Positions 37,490-46,954 of a DNA stretch of 64,000 nucleotides are shown here, piece by piece. Below the pieces are notes generated by a model. It saw only the letters and a list, made by a program, of their open reading frames with translations, had not been told where the DNA came from and made no database searches. Origin of the DNA: Azospirillum canadense (GTDB taxonomy: Bacteria; Pseudomonadota; Alphaproteobacteria; Azospirillales; Azospirillaceae). Location: the NCBI RefSeq assembly GCF_025961225.1, contig NZ_JAOQNG010000004.1, positions 279,001 through 343,000 on the forward strand. Direction: 5' to 3'. How positions within the stretch are numbered: position 1 is the first letter of the stretch; each line of letters opens with the position of its first letter. Made by a program: the position numbers and the translations under genes.

Positions 37490-37819
37490 ATGATTACGCG
37501 TACCCTGTCCGCCGTCGTCGTTGCGGCGGCTGCCCTTGCCTCTTCCGCTTCCCTTTCCTTTGCGCAGCAGGTCGGCGATGCCGGCTTTGCCGCCCAGCTG
37601 AACGAAGCCAACGCGACTGTTCAGAACAACGCTCCGGCCGGCCTGGGCCGCGAGGAGCGTCTGATCGTCCAGCGCTATCTGAGTGTCGCCGACAGCCTGC
37701 ACCGCCAGGGCCAGACCACCCAGGCGCAGGCCTACCTGAACTTCGCCCGCGGCGAGCTGGGCCTGCGCAGCGCCCCCGACAGTGCCGTGGCGTCTTCGTC
37801 GCAGATGGTGGCGCGCTAA
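37490..37819 (+). CDS. Small exported protein of unknown function
   Basis: 109 residues. An N-terminal Sec signal peptide of about 25 residues ends SLSFAQQ. The mature part is about 84 residues, mostly helical, with no cysteine. It resembles small alphaproteobacterial periplasmic proteins with no assigned role. AGGA sits about 5 bases before the ATG. It appears to be monocistronic. Confidence 0.75.
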   Translation: MITRTLSAVVVAAAALASSASLSFAQQVGDAGFAAQLNEANATVQNNAPAGLGREERLIVQRYLSVADSLHRQGQTTQAQAYLNFARGELGLRSAPDSAVASSSQMVAR

Positions 37820-38035
37820 ACCCGCCCCGCGCGGCCGCGGATCCCCCGCCCGCGGTCGCCGGTCCCGGGGAGGGTGCGGTGCCTTCCATCCCCCGCGCAC
37901 CGCGCCCTTCCCCGACCGCTTCCACCGTAACCCTGCCTTGATATCCTTTACATCGCGCACCGGATGCACAGTTGGAGGAGGATTGCCGTCCGTAAAGAAT
38001 GGCTGCCAACCTGCACCCGGAGCGGTTCGGATCCC

Positions 38036-39013
38036 ATGCCGGTCATGTCGCTGAACGCCTTCGACCTCAACCTGCTGCGCGTCTTCGACGCGGTGATGGA
38101 AGAGCGCAGCGTCCAGCGCGCCGGCCAGCGGATCGGGCTCAGCCAGTCGGCGGTGAGCCACGCCCTGAACCGCCTGCGCCATGCCCTCCAGGACGAGCTG
38201 TTCGTCCGCACGCCGGAGGGCATGACGCCGACGCCGCGGGCGCTGGAGATCGTCGGTCCGGTCCGCACCGCGCTCGCCCAGCTTGAGGCGGCGCTGATCC
38301 CGGACGATTTCGATCCGTCCGCGGCGAAGCGCACCTTCACGCTGGCGACCAGCGACTACGTCACCGCGGCGCTGGTGCCGCCGCTCTTGCGGCTGATGCA
38401 GGAAACGGCGCCCGGCGTGGACCTGAACATCGTTCCGGCCGCCCGCCACGACTTGGCGGAGCAGTTGGACATGGGCCACATCGACGTGGCCATCACGGTG
38501 TTCTCGGCCATTCCGCGCCGCTACTCCACGCTCGACCTCATGGACGAGACGGAGGTGTATGTGGCCCGCGCCGGGCACCCGCTGGGCGACGGGCCGCTGA
38601 CGCTGGAGGGGCTGGCCGCCCACCAGCACGCGGCGGTGGTGCAGTACCAGGGGGGGCAGGAGGACGAGTATTTCGTGGACCGCGGGCTGGGCTGGCGGGC
38701 CTTCATGTCGAACCGGGTCGACCTCGAACGGGTTCTGTCGGAAAGCGGGCTGCAACGGCGCATCGCCGTGACGCTGCCGCATTTCCTGACCCTGCCGATG
38801 GTGCTGATCCAGAGCGACATGATCGCGGCCATGCCGCGGCGGCTCGCCCGGCGGCTGTCGGCGCGGTACGGCCTCGTCACCTATGAGCCGCCCTTCACCG
38901 TGCAGCCGCTGACCATCCAGGCGATCTGGCATTCGCGCAGCGACAAGGACCAAGCCCAGCGGTGGTTCCGCGACAGCTTGGCCACCGTCGCCCAGTCGAT
39001 CTGCGACCGGTGA
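38036..39013 (+). CDS. LysR-family transcriptional regulator
   Basis: 325 residues. The N-terminal winged helix (NAFDLNLLRVFDAVMEERSV, LSQSAVSHALNRLR) is followed by the periplasmic-binding-like effector domain. I chose the ATG at 38036; 38045 is equally possible. The target is unclear, since the next genes are a tiny protein and a convergent GST. Confidence 0.9.
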   Translation: MPVMSLNAFDLNLLRVFDAVMEERSVQRAGQRIGLSQSAVSHALNRLRHALQDELFVRTPEGMTPTPRALEIVGPVRTALAQLEAALIPDDFDPSAAKRTFTLATSDYVTAALVPPLLRLMQETAPGVDLNIVPAARHDLAEQLDMGHIDVAITVFSAIPRRYSTLDLMDETEVYVARAGHPLGDGPLTLEGLAAHQHAAVVQYQGGQEDEYFVDRGLGWRAFMSNRVDLERVLSESGLQRRIAVTLPHFLTLPMVLIQSDMIAAMPRRLARRLSARYGLVTYEPPFTVQPLTIQAIWHSRSDKDQAQRWFRDSLATVAQSICDR

Positions 39014-39123
39014 GCGAAGCGCGGGATTTCCGGGGCACCACCTGACTTTTCAACCCAACCGACCGGGCCGGCCGGCGCCGCGCGCTGCCCGTTTGCCCGC
39101 CCGAACTGAACGGACACGACACC

Positions 39124-39231
39124 ATGCAGACCTATCGCAAACACATCACGGACACCCAGGACGTCGTTTCGGCTTGGCTCGCCTGCGCCCTGGTCCTCGC
39201 CGCGGCGCTCGGCGGCGCCGCCCTGCTGTAA
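39124..39231 (+). CDS. Possible 35-residue single-span membrane peptide
   Basis: A short frame with a polar N-terminus (MQTYRKHITDTQDVVSAW) and one hydrophobic Ala/Leu-rich segment to the C-terminus, ending at TAA. Codon use is G+C-biased like its neighbours. The ribosome site is weak. Similar tiny membrane peptides are common and seldom annotated; no function can be given. Confidence 0.4.
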   Translation: MQTYRKHITDTQDVVSAWLACALVLAAALGGAALL

Positions 39232-39256
39232 CGGCGGCGCCGAAAGGCCCGTACGC

Positions 39257-39964
39257 TTACGCCCCGGACGCGGGGATGGTCAGGCCGCGCTGCACCGCCG
39301 GCCGCGCCAGCCCCCGTTCCAGCCATTGCGGCACACGTTTCAGGCTGTCGAAGGCGACCAGCTCGCCGGCCCCGTAGAAGCCGACGAGGTTGCGCACCCA
39401 GCCCAGCATCGAGATGTCGGCGATGCTGTAGTCGTCGCCCATGATCCAGTCGCGCCCGTCCAGCCGCTGTTCCAGCACGCCGAGCAGGCGCTGCGATTCC
39501 GCGCGGTAGCGCTCCAGCGGGCGCTTGTCCTCGATCTCCCGGCCGGCGAACTTGTGGAAGAAGCCCAGCTGGCCGAACATCGGCCCGACGGCGCCCATCT
39601 GGAAGAACACCCACTGGATCGTCTCGTACCGGCGGGCCGGGTCGGCGGGCAGAAGCTTGCCGGTCTTCTCGGCCAGATACAGCAGGATGGCGCCGGATTC
39701 GAACAGCGCCAGCGGCTTGCCGCCCGGCCCGTCCGGGTCGATGATCGCCGGGATCTTGCCGTTCGGGTTGAGCGACAGGAAGTCCGGCGTCCAGGTCTCA
39801 TTCTTCATGATGGCGACGAAGTGCGGCTCGTACGGCAGCCCGATTTCCTCCAGCATGATGGACACCTTCACCCCGTTCGGGGTCGGCGCCGAATAGAGCT
39901 GCAGCCGGTCCGGATGCTTGGCCGGCCAGCGCGCCGTGATGGGGAAGGCGGAGAGATCGGTCAT
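39257..39964 (-). CDS. Glutathione S-transferase, nucleophile-accepting type
   Basis: 235 residues. The thioredoxin-like N-terminal domain has YSAPTPNGVKVSIMLEEIG and the cis-Pro region GKIPAI, with ALFESGAILLYLAEK for glutathione binding, then an all-helical C-terminal domain (DDYSIADISMLGW). Related to YghU/YfcG-type disulphide-bond reductases. The ATG at 39964 has GAGGAG 8 bases upstream; the open frame before it is unconserved. Confidence 0.9.
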   Translation of the reverse strand: MTDLSAFPITARWPAKHPDRLQLYSAPTPNGVKVSIMLEEIGLPYEPHFVAIMKNETWTPDFLSLNPNGKIPAIIDPDGPGGKPLALFESGAILLYLAEKTGKLLPADPARRYETIQWVFFQMGAVGPMFGQLGFFHKFAGREIEDKRPLERYRAESQRLLGVLEQRLDGRDWIMGDDYSIADISMLGWVRNLVGFYGAGELVAFDSLKRVPQWLERGLARPAVQRGLTIPASGA

Positions 39965-40244
39965 ATTAATGCTCCTCGGGCCAGTGCTCGTCAGGCCCAT
40001 GCTCCTCAGGACAAAGTCGGTCACGCCGGGCGGTGCCTGCGGCGTCGATGGCATGAAGTGTCGTCGCGCCGCGCAAAAGCCAAGCCCTGGGCACACTTTC
40101 CCGCAGTCGGGCGGCAGGGAATGGATCAAAATCGCCGGTTGTGGGCGGAGGTCGCATCCAATCTGGTGTGGTCGGCGTTTGAATGTCGGCGGCATGAATG
40201 CTTGTCTCGGTCAATCCAATGTTGACAGAGGGAAGATCTCCGCC

Positions 40245-41054
40245 ATGAAAATCGTGAATATTCCCGACGAGCTGACGGCCCGCTACGCCGAAAAGCTGAT
40301 CGGTAACATCGACAAGGCGAAGAAGGCGGACCCTCTGCTGAAGTTGATCGAGAAGCTCGAAAAGACGATCGGCTCCCTGAAATGGAGCGCACTGATGACC
40401 GACGCCTACAAGCGCGGCGGAAAGCACGACGTCGATTTTGTGAAGAGTTACGACGAGCAGATGGAGACGGTCAAAAAATCCGTCACCATGCTCGACATGG
40501 TAACGGACCATTCCCGGATCGTGGTCAAGACCATCAAGGCGGACAAGGACGCGGCCAAGACGCTGAAGAAGGAAATCGTCTACCTCGACGGGCTTCCGAA
40601 GGTGAGCTACTCCGTCCACAAGGCCTTTACGGAAGGTGAGAAGGAAGACCGGAAGCTGTTCGCCGAATTCCTGAAGAGCCACCAGGGAAAAGGGGACAAC
40701 CCGTTCCGCGAGCTTCACGTCGATGACGTGTTCCGCGACAAGAAGCTGCTGACCGCGCTCCACAAATACGCAAAGAAAGAACTGAGCGCCGAGAACATCG
40801 AGTTCTATTGGGAGGCCACGAAGGCGAAGTCCGCGGGCGCCGTGCAGGCGCTCTACGACAAGTATGTCGACCTGAACGCGCCCAACATGCTGAACATCAC
40901 CGACAAGAGCCGGAACGCGCTTCTCGCCGGAATCAACGCCGACAACTGGGATGCCGCGATGAAGAGCATCAAGACCCAGGTGAAGGAAAACATCAACGAC
41001 ACGCTGAAGCGCATGAGGACGCTCGACGACGGCGAACTCAAGAAATACCTGTAA
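40245..41054 (+). CDS. Protein with a C-terminal RGS-like domain
   Basis: 269 residues, Lys-rich and lower in G+C than its neighbours, with no signal peptide. Residues 1-130 are helical and unrecognised. Residues about 162-258 match the RGS (regulator of G-protein signalling) pattern: LLTALHKYAKKELSAENIEF, a following aromatic/Glu (YWEA), LYDKYVDLNAPNMLNIT, then a WDAAMKSI helix. The ENIEF and LNI motifs correspond to the Galpha-contact motifs of eukaryotic RGS proteins. No G-alpha partner is known in bacteria, so the role is open. Assignment is by eye. Confidence 0.65.
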   Translation: MKIVNIPDELTARYAEKLIGNIDKAKKADPLLKLIEKLEKTIGSLKWSALMTDAYKRGGKHDVDFVKSYDEQMETVKKSVTMLDMVTDHSRIVVKTIKADKDAAKTLKKEIVYLDGLPKVSYSVHKAFTEGEKEDRKLFAEFLKSHQGKGDNPFRELHVDDVFRDKKLLTALHKYAKKELSAENIEFYWEATKAKSAGAVQALYDKYVDLNAPNMLNITDKSRNALLAGINADNWDAAMKSIKTQVKENINDTLKRMRTLDDGELKKYL

Positions 41055-41062
41055 GCGCAGGG

Positions 41063-42307
41063 TCAGCCGGTCTGCAGCCCCAGCGGCGGTGGCGTGCGGA
41101 AGCCGGGAAAGGCGCGCGCCGCGGCGGCTGGGCCGACCAGTTCGGCCAGCACCGCGCGGTAGTCGGTGGTGACCGCCAGATCCACCCCGCGGTCGAGCTG
41201 GTGGCTGGCGAGGCCCGGCCAGCGGCCGAACATCCGCCCGCCGGCGACCCGGCCGCCCAGCACCAGCATGGCGCCGCCGTGGCCGTGATCGGTGCCCTGG
41301 CTCCGGTTGGTGCGCAGGCGGCGGCCGAACTCGCTCATCACCGCCAGGGTCACGCGGCCGTGGTATCGGACCGTGTCGGCGTGGAAGGCCGCCAGCGCGC
41401 GGGACAGCTGACCAACGGCGTTCGCGAAGCGGCCGGGCTGGTGCTCGTGCGTGTCCCAGCCGCCGACGTCCACGCAGGCGACGCGCAGGCCGACGTCCAT
41501 TTTCAGGATGCGCGCGACGGTCTGCAAGGCGCGCCCGGCCTCGGTCTCCTCATAGACGGCACCGCCTTCCGCCCCGTAGGACTCGACCTTGCCGTCGGGG
41601 CCGCGGGACAGGTGGCCGTCGATGGCCGACAGCCCGCCGAGCGCGGCGCGCGCCGCCCGCTCGTAGGGGCTCTCGCCATGGTGCAGGGCGGCCAGCACGT
41701 CGGCCGCCTGCGGCCCGCCGGGCGGGGCGAGGCCGGCGCGCAGGTCCGGCACGGCGACCGCCGCCCCGAATCTGGCCAGCGTCGCCGGCGGTGCCGCAAC
41801 CGTGCCGACCGCGGCCACTGGACCGGGTGGCCGGGCGCCGTCGCCGTCCAGCCAGCGGGCGACCCAGCCGGTGCCGGTGCGCGCCAGCTCGCCCTCCTGG
41901 CCGATGCCGTGCTCCATCAGATCTTGCGCGACGAAGTGACTGCGCGTGCCGTCGGACAGGCCGACCGCGTGGACGATGGCGAGCTGCCGGCCGGCGTACA
42001 ACTCCGCCAGGGGCGCCGCCTCCGGGTGCAGGCGGAAATCGATGGCGGGGGCCATCTCCTGCGCCAGCCGCAGCCCGGCCTTCGGCCCCTCGGTCGCCAC
42101 GCGCAGCTCCGGCGCGCGGGCGGCCAAATAATCGGGGTCGTCGGCCGGCGCCACGAGGCTGAGCGCGTCCGCCCCGCCGCGCAGGAAGACCACGACCAAA
42201 ACGTCCGGCGACCCGTCCGCGGCGAAGGCAAGGCTGCGCACTCCGGGCATGGTTGCCAGCCCGGCGGCGAGCGTTCCCTGGATCAGACCGCGGCGCGTGA
42301 CCGTCAT
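41063..42307 (-). CDS. DUF1501-family exported protein
   Basis: 414 residues. A twin-arginine signal (MTVTRRGLIQGTLAAGLA) directs export. The body shows DUF1501 features LVVVFLRGGADALSLVAP and GGWDTHEHQ, related to the alkaline-phosphatase/sulphatase superfamily. It lies 13 bases after the DUF1800 gene; the two families are usually found as a pair with unknown joint function. Confidence 0.88.
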   Translation of the reverse strand: MTVTRRGLIQGTLAAGLATMPGVRSLAFAADGSPDVLVVVFLRGGADALSLVAPADDPDYLAARAPELRVATEGPKAGLRLAQEMAPAIDFRLHPEAAPLAELYAGRQLAIVHAVGLSDGTRSHFVAQDLMEHGIGQEGELARTGTGWVARWLDGDGARPPGPVAAVGTVAAPPATLARFGAAVAVPDLRAGLAPPGGPQAADVLAALHHGESPYERAARAALGGLSAIDGHLSRGPDGKVESYGAEGGAVYEETEAGRALQTVARILKMDVGLRVACVDVGGWDTHEHQPGRFANAVGQLSRALAAFHADTVRYHGRVTLAVMSEFGRRLRTNRSQGTDHGHGGAMLVLGGRVAGGRMFGRWPGLASHQLDRGVDLAVTTDYRAVLAELVGPAAAARAFPGFRTPPPLGLQTG

Positions 42308-42320
42308 TCTGGAGCCTCCG

Positions 42321-43898
42321 TCAGCGCTGGTGGAAGGGCGGGGCCATCGCCACGAAGGCGGCGATGCGGCGCAGCCGGGCGTCGCCGTCGCGGCTGCCGG
42401 GCGCCAGCGTGGCGTCGGGACCGAGCTTCATCCCGGCCAGGATGGCGGCGGTGACGTCCGGCGCGGGATCCCGCCCGAACAGGACGCGCTGCCAGTGGTC
42501 CACCGCCGGGCCGGCGGCGACCGGGCCGGAAAAATGCCGGGCCGGGTCTGGCGCGCCGGTCTTCCACCAGTTCTCGGCAAGGCCGAGCAGCAGCGACCAG
42601 CGCCGGCGCATGGCGGCGGCGCCCAGCCACGCGTCCATGATGTCCGGATGCCCGTTGGGTGCCGGCCAGCCGAACAGCTTCTGCCCGCTGCCGTCCAGCT
42701 CCCCCAGCAGGCCATTGGTGGCGGTCAGGTCGGTGCCGGTGGCGCGGGCGAAGGAGGCCACCAGCTCCAGCGGGCGCTTGACCTTGCCGCCCCAGCTGCG
42801 CGCGAAGTCCGCGGACAGGGCGATGGCGCGCACCACGCGGGCGATCTGGTCGGGCTTGCGCCGGTTCTCCGTCCACACTCGCGCGGCCAGGACGACGAGG
42901 GCGTCCGGCGGCTCGTCGCAGACCAGCCGGCGGCACAGCTTGGCGCAGAGGTTGCGGGCGGTCGCCGGGTGGTCGGCCACGAGGTCCAGCACGCGCCGCC
43001 CATCGGCCATGGGCGCCTGGAAAGGGTCGAACTCCCGCGCCAGGACGCGTTTCTGGTAGTTGTCGTGCCAAGCCTCGACGTAGGTGAAGCGCCCGGTCGC
43101 CGGCAGTCGCACGTCCCCGCCCAGCCCGGCGCCGTCCTCGACGGTCCAGCCGGTGAAGGCGCGCGCCGCCTCGTACACGTCCTGGTCGATGTAGCCGGCG
43201 GGCTCCCCCTTCGCGGCGCCGGGCACGTCGCGCCAGCGGTTGTACAGCGCGTTCAGGTAGGCGCCGCGCCCCAGCCCGTGCAGCTCGAACAGCTCGCGCG
43301 CGTAGTTCTCGTTGGCGATGCCGGCGCGGGAGGAGCGGTTGTTCAGATAGGCCAGCATGGCGGTGCTGGTCGCCACCGCCTCCAGGAACTCCCGGAAATT
43401 GCCCAGCGCGTGGCGGCGGATGACCTCGCGGTCGTAGACCGGCAGCGCCGCCGCCACCGTCTGGTCGCCGGCGGCGTTGACGTTGAAGTGGTTGTGCCAG
43501 AAGTCGGCCATCACCTCGCGCAGCTGCCTTTGGCCGTGCACGGCGCGGATCACCGTGGCGGCGGCGACCTCCAGCCGCGGCATCTGCCGTTCCGCGCCGG
43601 GCATCGGCTTGCGGTTGTCGGCGAGCGGCCACAGCGCCTCGATGGGCTTGTCCAGGCTGGCGAGCGTCCGCTCCTCGTCCATCGCCGCCCAGCCTTCGGC
43701 GGCCGCGTAGCGGATGCGCAGGCGCGCGTCGGCAAGGTGGCGCTCCACCGCCGCATCGTCCGGCTCGCCGGGGGCGAGCTGCCGGTCGAGCCAGCGGGCC
43801 AGCCCCTCGCGCTGCAACGCCTCCGCATCGCCGGGGCGCGGGCCGAAGGCCAGGCGGTTCAGGGCGATGACGGGCAGGGGTGGCGGCGGCAAGGTCAT
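42321..43898 (-). CDS. DUF1800-family protein
   Basis: 525 residues. Typical DUF1800 segments are ALNRLAFGPRPGDAEAL, MADFWHNHFNVN and ARELFELHGLG, with the C-terminal AGMKLGPDATLAPGSRDGD. Unlike many members it shows no obvious signal peptide. It precedes the DUF1501 gene in one operon. The biochemical role is unknown. Confidence 0.88.
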   Translation of the reverse strand: MTLPPPPLPVIALNRLAFGPRPGDAEALQREGLARWLDRQLAPGEPDDAAVERHLADARLRIRYAAAEGWAAMDEERTLASLDKPIEALWPLADNRKPMPGAERQMPRLEVAAATVIRAVHGQRQLREVMADFWHNHFNVNAAGDQTVAAALPVYDREVIRRHALGNFREFLEAVATSTAMLAYLNNRSSRAGIANENYARELFELHGLGRGAYLNALYNRWRDVPGAAKGEPAGYIDQDVYEAARAFTGWTVEDGAGLGGDVRLPATGRFTYVEAWHDNYQKRVLAREFDPFQAPMADGRRVLDLVADHPATARNLCAKLCRRLVCDEPPDALVVLAARVWTENRRKPDQIARVVRAIALSADFARSWGGKVKRPLELVASFARATGTDLTATNGLLGELDGSGQKLFGWPAPNGHPDIMDAWLGAAAMRRRWSLLLGLAENWWKTGAPDPARHFSGPVAAGPAVDHWQRVLFGRDPAPDVTAAILAGMKLGPDATLAPGSRDGDARLRRIAAFVAMAPPFHQR

Positions 43899-43983
43899 GG
43901 ACGGCGCGACCGTTGGGCGGTTCGCCGGATTATGGGCGCGGAACCGGCCGAACGATAGGGCGAAATGACGGCCGGTTCGGCCC

Positions 43984-46941
43984 TCACCGACCCTCCACCT
44001 GCGGCAGGCCTTCCGCCGACAGGCGGTCCTGGACGCGGGTCGACACTTCCTCGGCGGCGGTCCAGCGGGTGGCGCCGGGGACGGGCGTGTAGGTTAGCGC
44101 GTAGCGTCCCACGGCGTTGCGGTCCACCGTGTGGATGCCCATGAAGGCCACATTTGCGCTGCGGTCCTGGAGGATGGCGCGGCACTGCGCCAGCGCGCCG
44201 CGCAGCACGGCGACCGCCCGCTCCGGCGCGACGTCGGGCGGCAGAAGCACGTGCTGCACGTCGCCCAGCGGGGAGCGGCGGGAGTAGTTCACCAGCACCG
44301 TCTCCGCGACCTTGCTGTTGGGGATGCAGCGGACATAGCCGAACCCGTCCTCCAGCCGCGTGGTGCGCCAGGACATGTCGGCGACGCGGGCGGGATCCTG
44401 GTCGCCGAACTTGATCGTGTCGCCGAGCGAGAAGGGCCGCTCCAGGCTCAGCACAATCCCGGCGAAGATGTTGGACAGGTTCGTCTGGATCGCCATGCCG
44501 ATGATCAGGGTGATCAGGCCCGAGGTCGCCAGCAGGCTGGTCAGCGGCTGGTTGAAGACGAAGGCTATGATCCCGAACAGGCACAGCAGCAGGATGACCG
44601 ACGACACCGAATGGCGCAGGATCGCCGGCACCCGCCGCTCCGTCCGCCGCTCCAGCGGTTCCCACAGGAAGCGCTTGATGGCGACGTTCAGGCCATAGGC
44701 GCCCAGCAGCCACCAGGCAGCCTGGAACCCGCGCTCGATGTTGTCGAGATAGACGAAGGGCAGGCGCTCCTGCAGGCTCTCGATGCTGTAGGCGCGGGCG
44801 ACCGACAGGGCGACGGCGGCGGTCGCCACCTCCACCGCCAGCAGCGGCAGCCGCGCGCGCGGGGCCCGGACGGACCGGTTGGCGACGCCGGCCACCAGCA
44901 GCATCCCCAGCGCGCCGGCCAGGATCAGGCCGTGCTTGTCCGGCAGGACGCTGACCAGCGACTGGCTGGCGATCTCGTCCAGCCGGACCACCGCGGCGAA
45001 GGTGGAGTAGAGCGCCACGCCCTTGTCCTGGCTGATGTGGCGCGGGTCGCCCAGCGTGGAAACCGACGCCACGCCCTGGAAGACGGTTGCCTCCCGCACC
45101 TGCCAGCCCTGCGCCTCCAGCGCCGGGGCAAGCGCGCGCAGCGACTGCGTGTAGCCGGCGCCGTCGCTCATGCCCATGCCGGGGAGGTCGGCGACGTAGA
45201 GCAGGCGGTTGGACGGCTGTGTGCGGTGGCGGAACTCCACGCCGATGGTGGGGTGGCGGTAGGAGCGCATGCCCGGCACGAAGTCGATGCGGAAGGTCCC
45301 GGAAAAGCGCACGCGGCGGTAGACGATGCCGGACTCGGTCTTATCCTCGGCCCGGACCTCCTGCGTGACGGGGCCGACGGCGTTCAGGAAGACGATGTCG
45401 GACGGCTCCGTGGTCGCCGGATCCCGGGCCGGGTCGCGATCGGTGCGGGCGAAGCGGAACCAGACCTCGCCGGTCAGATCCGCCGTGAAGGCGCCAAGGT
45501 CCACCTTCGCGACGTCGTGCAGCAGAAGCCCGGAAAAGGCCACCTGGGTCCGTTCGAACAGCCGGTCGCCGACGTTGATGACCTGGCCCGCCTTGACCAT
45601 GTCCGGCAGCCGCGCGCCGTGCGGCAGCTTGCGCAGGGTCTGGAACTGCGCGAAGTCGGAGACCAGCTCGCCGTTCTGGTAGCGGGCGATGGCCGCGGGG
45701 CGGCTGGCGTTGCCGTGGTCGTCGAAGAAGACGGGGCCGGCGATGCCCTCCACTGCCGTCTCCACGCTGTTCATCCCGTCCAGCCCGTTGCGGACGTTGC
45801 GGCGCAGCGTGGCGGGGGGAACGTTCGCCGCCCCGCCGCTCTGCCGGATCGCCTCCACCACCGCGCGGCCGGCGTCGTAGGCGAGTGCGGCGCGCCAGTC
45901 CGGCGCTTGGCCGAAGCGGCGCCCGTACTGCTCCCGGAAGAAGCCCGCGGCGCGCCCCGCCGTGTCGTAGACGACCGAGGACGCGATGGTGATGCCGTTG
46001 GAGTAGAATCCGGGGGTGCGGCGCTCGTTGGGCAGGGACTGGAACAGGCGGGGGAAGTCGATGCGGTCCAGTGAGTCCGGCCCGATCAGCGTCACATCCT
46101 CCAGCCCGGCGTCGCGCACCGCCTGGACGACGGGCACCGCCTCCTCCGGGTAGAGCGCCATGAACAGCACCCGTGGCCCCGTCGTCTGGCGCAGCCGCTC
46201 GATCAGGCGGCCGATGGCGGCGCGCGTCTCCGGCCCGTTGCCGGCCTCCACGACCTCCGGCTCGGCCACGCCCATGTTCAGCCCCTTGGCCTCCGACTGG
46301 ATCAGCGCGATCAGCTGGCGGGCGTAGCTGTGGCTGCCGGCGGCGATCAGCAGCTCGCCGGGCTTGAACACCGCGTGGATGTACTGGGTGAGGAAGCGGC
46401 CCAGGAAGTCGTTGTTGAAGACGGTGCGGAACAGCCACTCGTTCCCCTCCGTCACGTCGGTGGAGGTCGAGGCGGGGGAGATCGCGGCGATGCCGTGCGT
46501 GGCGTAGACGGGGCCGGCCGCCTTGGTCGCGGCGCTCAGCCGGTGCCCGATCACCGCGACAGCGTCGCTGTCGCGCACCAGCTTGGCGGCGGCGGCCTTG
46601 CTTGTCTCCACCTCGCCGCCGTCGTCGAACACCTCCAGCCGCAGGGGCCGGCCGTCGATGCCGCCCGCCCGGTTCACGTCCTCCACCAGCAGCCGCACCC
46701 CGTTGACCATGGTGGCCCCGGTGCCGCCGGGCTGGGGGTGGTCGGTCGCCACGGCCAGCGTGATGGCCTTGCGGCCGTTTCCGTTGCCCAGCCCGACCGC
46801 GTCCAGCAGCCCCGCCACGCCGGGGGGCATGGCGTCCGCCCCGAACCAGCTCCATCCCAGGGCCGCGACCAGCAGGGCGATGACCAGCGTGGTCGGGTTC
46901 ATCACCCGGTTCGGGGACCGTGCGTTTTTCTTCATCTTCAT
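43984..46941 (-). CDS. Binding-protein / Cys-loop-receptor-like / MscS channel fusion
   Basis: 985 residues. After a membrane anchor (about 15-33), residues 58-430 are a Leu/Ile/Val-binding-protein fold (MVNGVRLLVEDVNRAGGIDG, PASTSTDVT, AYDAGRAVVEAI). Residues about 480-660 resemble the extracellular domain of pentameric ligand-gated channels (ADLTGEVWFRF, RFSGTFRIDFVPGMRSY, NRLLYVADLPG, YSTFAAVVRLDEI) leading into a span at 670-686. Residues about 770-985 are an MscS pore and beta domain (LIIGMAIQTNLSNIFAGIVL, ERPFSLGDTIKF). Likely an inner-membrane channel gated by a periplasmic ligand. It starts 13 bases after the permease gene. The middle assignment is the least certain. Confidence 0.75.
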   Translation of the reverse strand: MKMKKNARSPNRVMNPTTLVIALLVAALGWSWFGADAMPPGVAGLLDAVGLGNGNGRKAITLAVATDHPQPGGTGATMVNGVRLLVEDVNRAGGIDGRPLRLEVFDDGGEVETSKAAAAKLVRDSDAVAVIGHRLSAATKAAGPVYATHGIAAISPASTSTDVTEGNEWLFRTVFNNDFLGRFLTQYIHAVFKPGELLIAAGSHSYARQLIALIQSEAKGLNMGVAEPEVVEAGNGPETRAAIGRLIERLRQTTGPRVLFMALYPEEAVPVVQAVRDAGLEDVTLIGPDSLDRIDFPRLFQSLPNERRTPGFYSNGITIASSVVYDTAGRAAGFFREQYGRRFGQAPDWRAALAYDAGRAVVEAIRQSGGAANVPPATLRRNVRNGLDGMNSVETAVEGIAGPVFFDDHGNASRPAAIARYQNGELVSDFAQFQTLRKLPHGARLPDMVKAGQVINVGDRLFERTQVAFSGLLLHDVAKVDLGAFTADLTGEVWFRFARTDRDPARDPATTEPSDIVFLNAVGPVTQEVRAEDKTESGIVYRRVRFSGTFRIDFVPGMRSYRHPTIGVEFRHRTQPSNRLLYVADLPGMGMSDGAGYTQSLRALAPALEAQGWQVREATVFQGVASVSTLGDPRHISQDKGVALYSTFAAVVRLDEIASQSLVSVLPDKHGLILAGALGMLLVAGVANRSVRAPRARLPLLAVEVATAAVALSVARAYSIESLQERLPFVYLDNIERGFQAAWWLLGAYGLNVAIKRFLWEPLERRTERRVPAILRHSVSSVILLLCLFGIIAFVFNQPLTSLLATSGLITLIIGMAIQTNLSNIFAGIVLSLERPFSLGDTIKFGDQDPARVADMSWRTTRLEDGFGYVRCIPNSKVAETVLVNYSRRSPLGDVQHVLLPPDVAPERAVAVLRGALAQCRAILQDRSANVAFMGIHTVDRNAVGRYALTYTPVPGATRWTAAEEVSTRVQDRLSAEGLPQVEGR

Positions 46942-46954
46942 GACGTCGGGTCCA

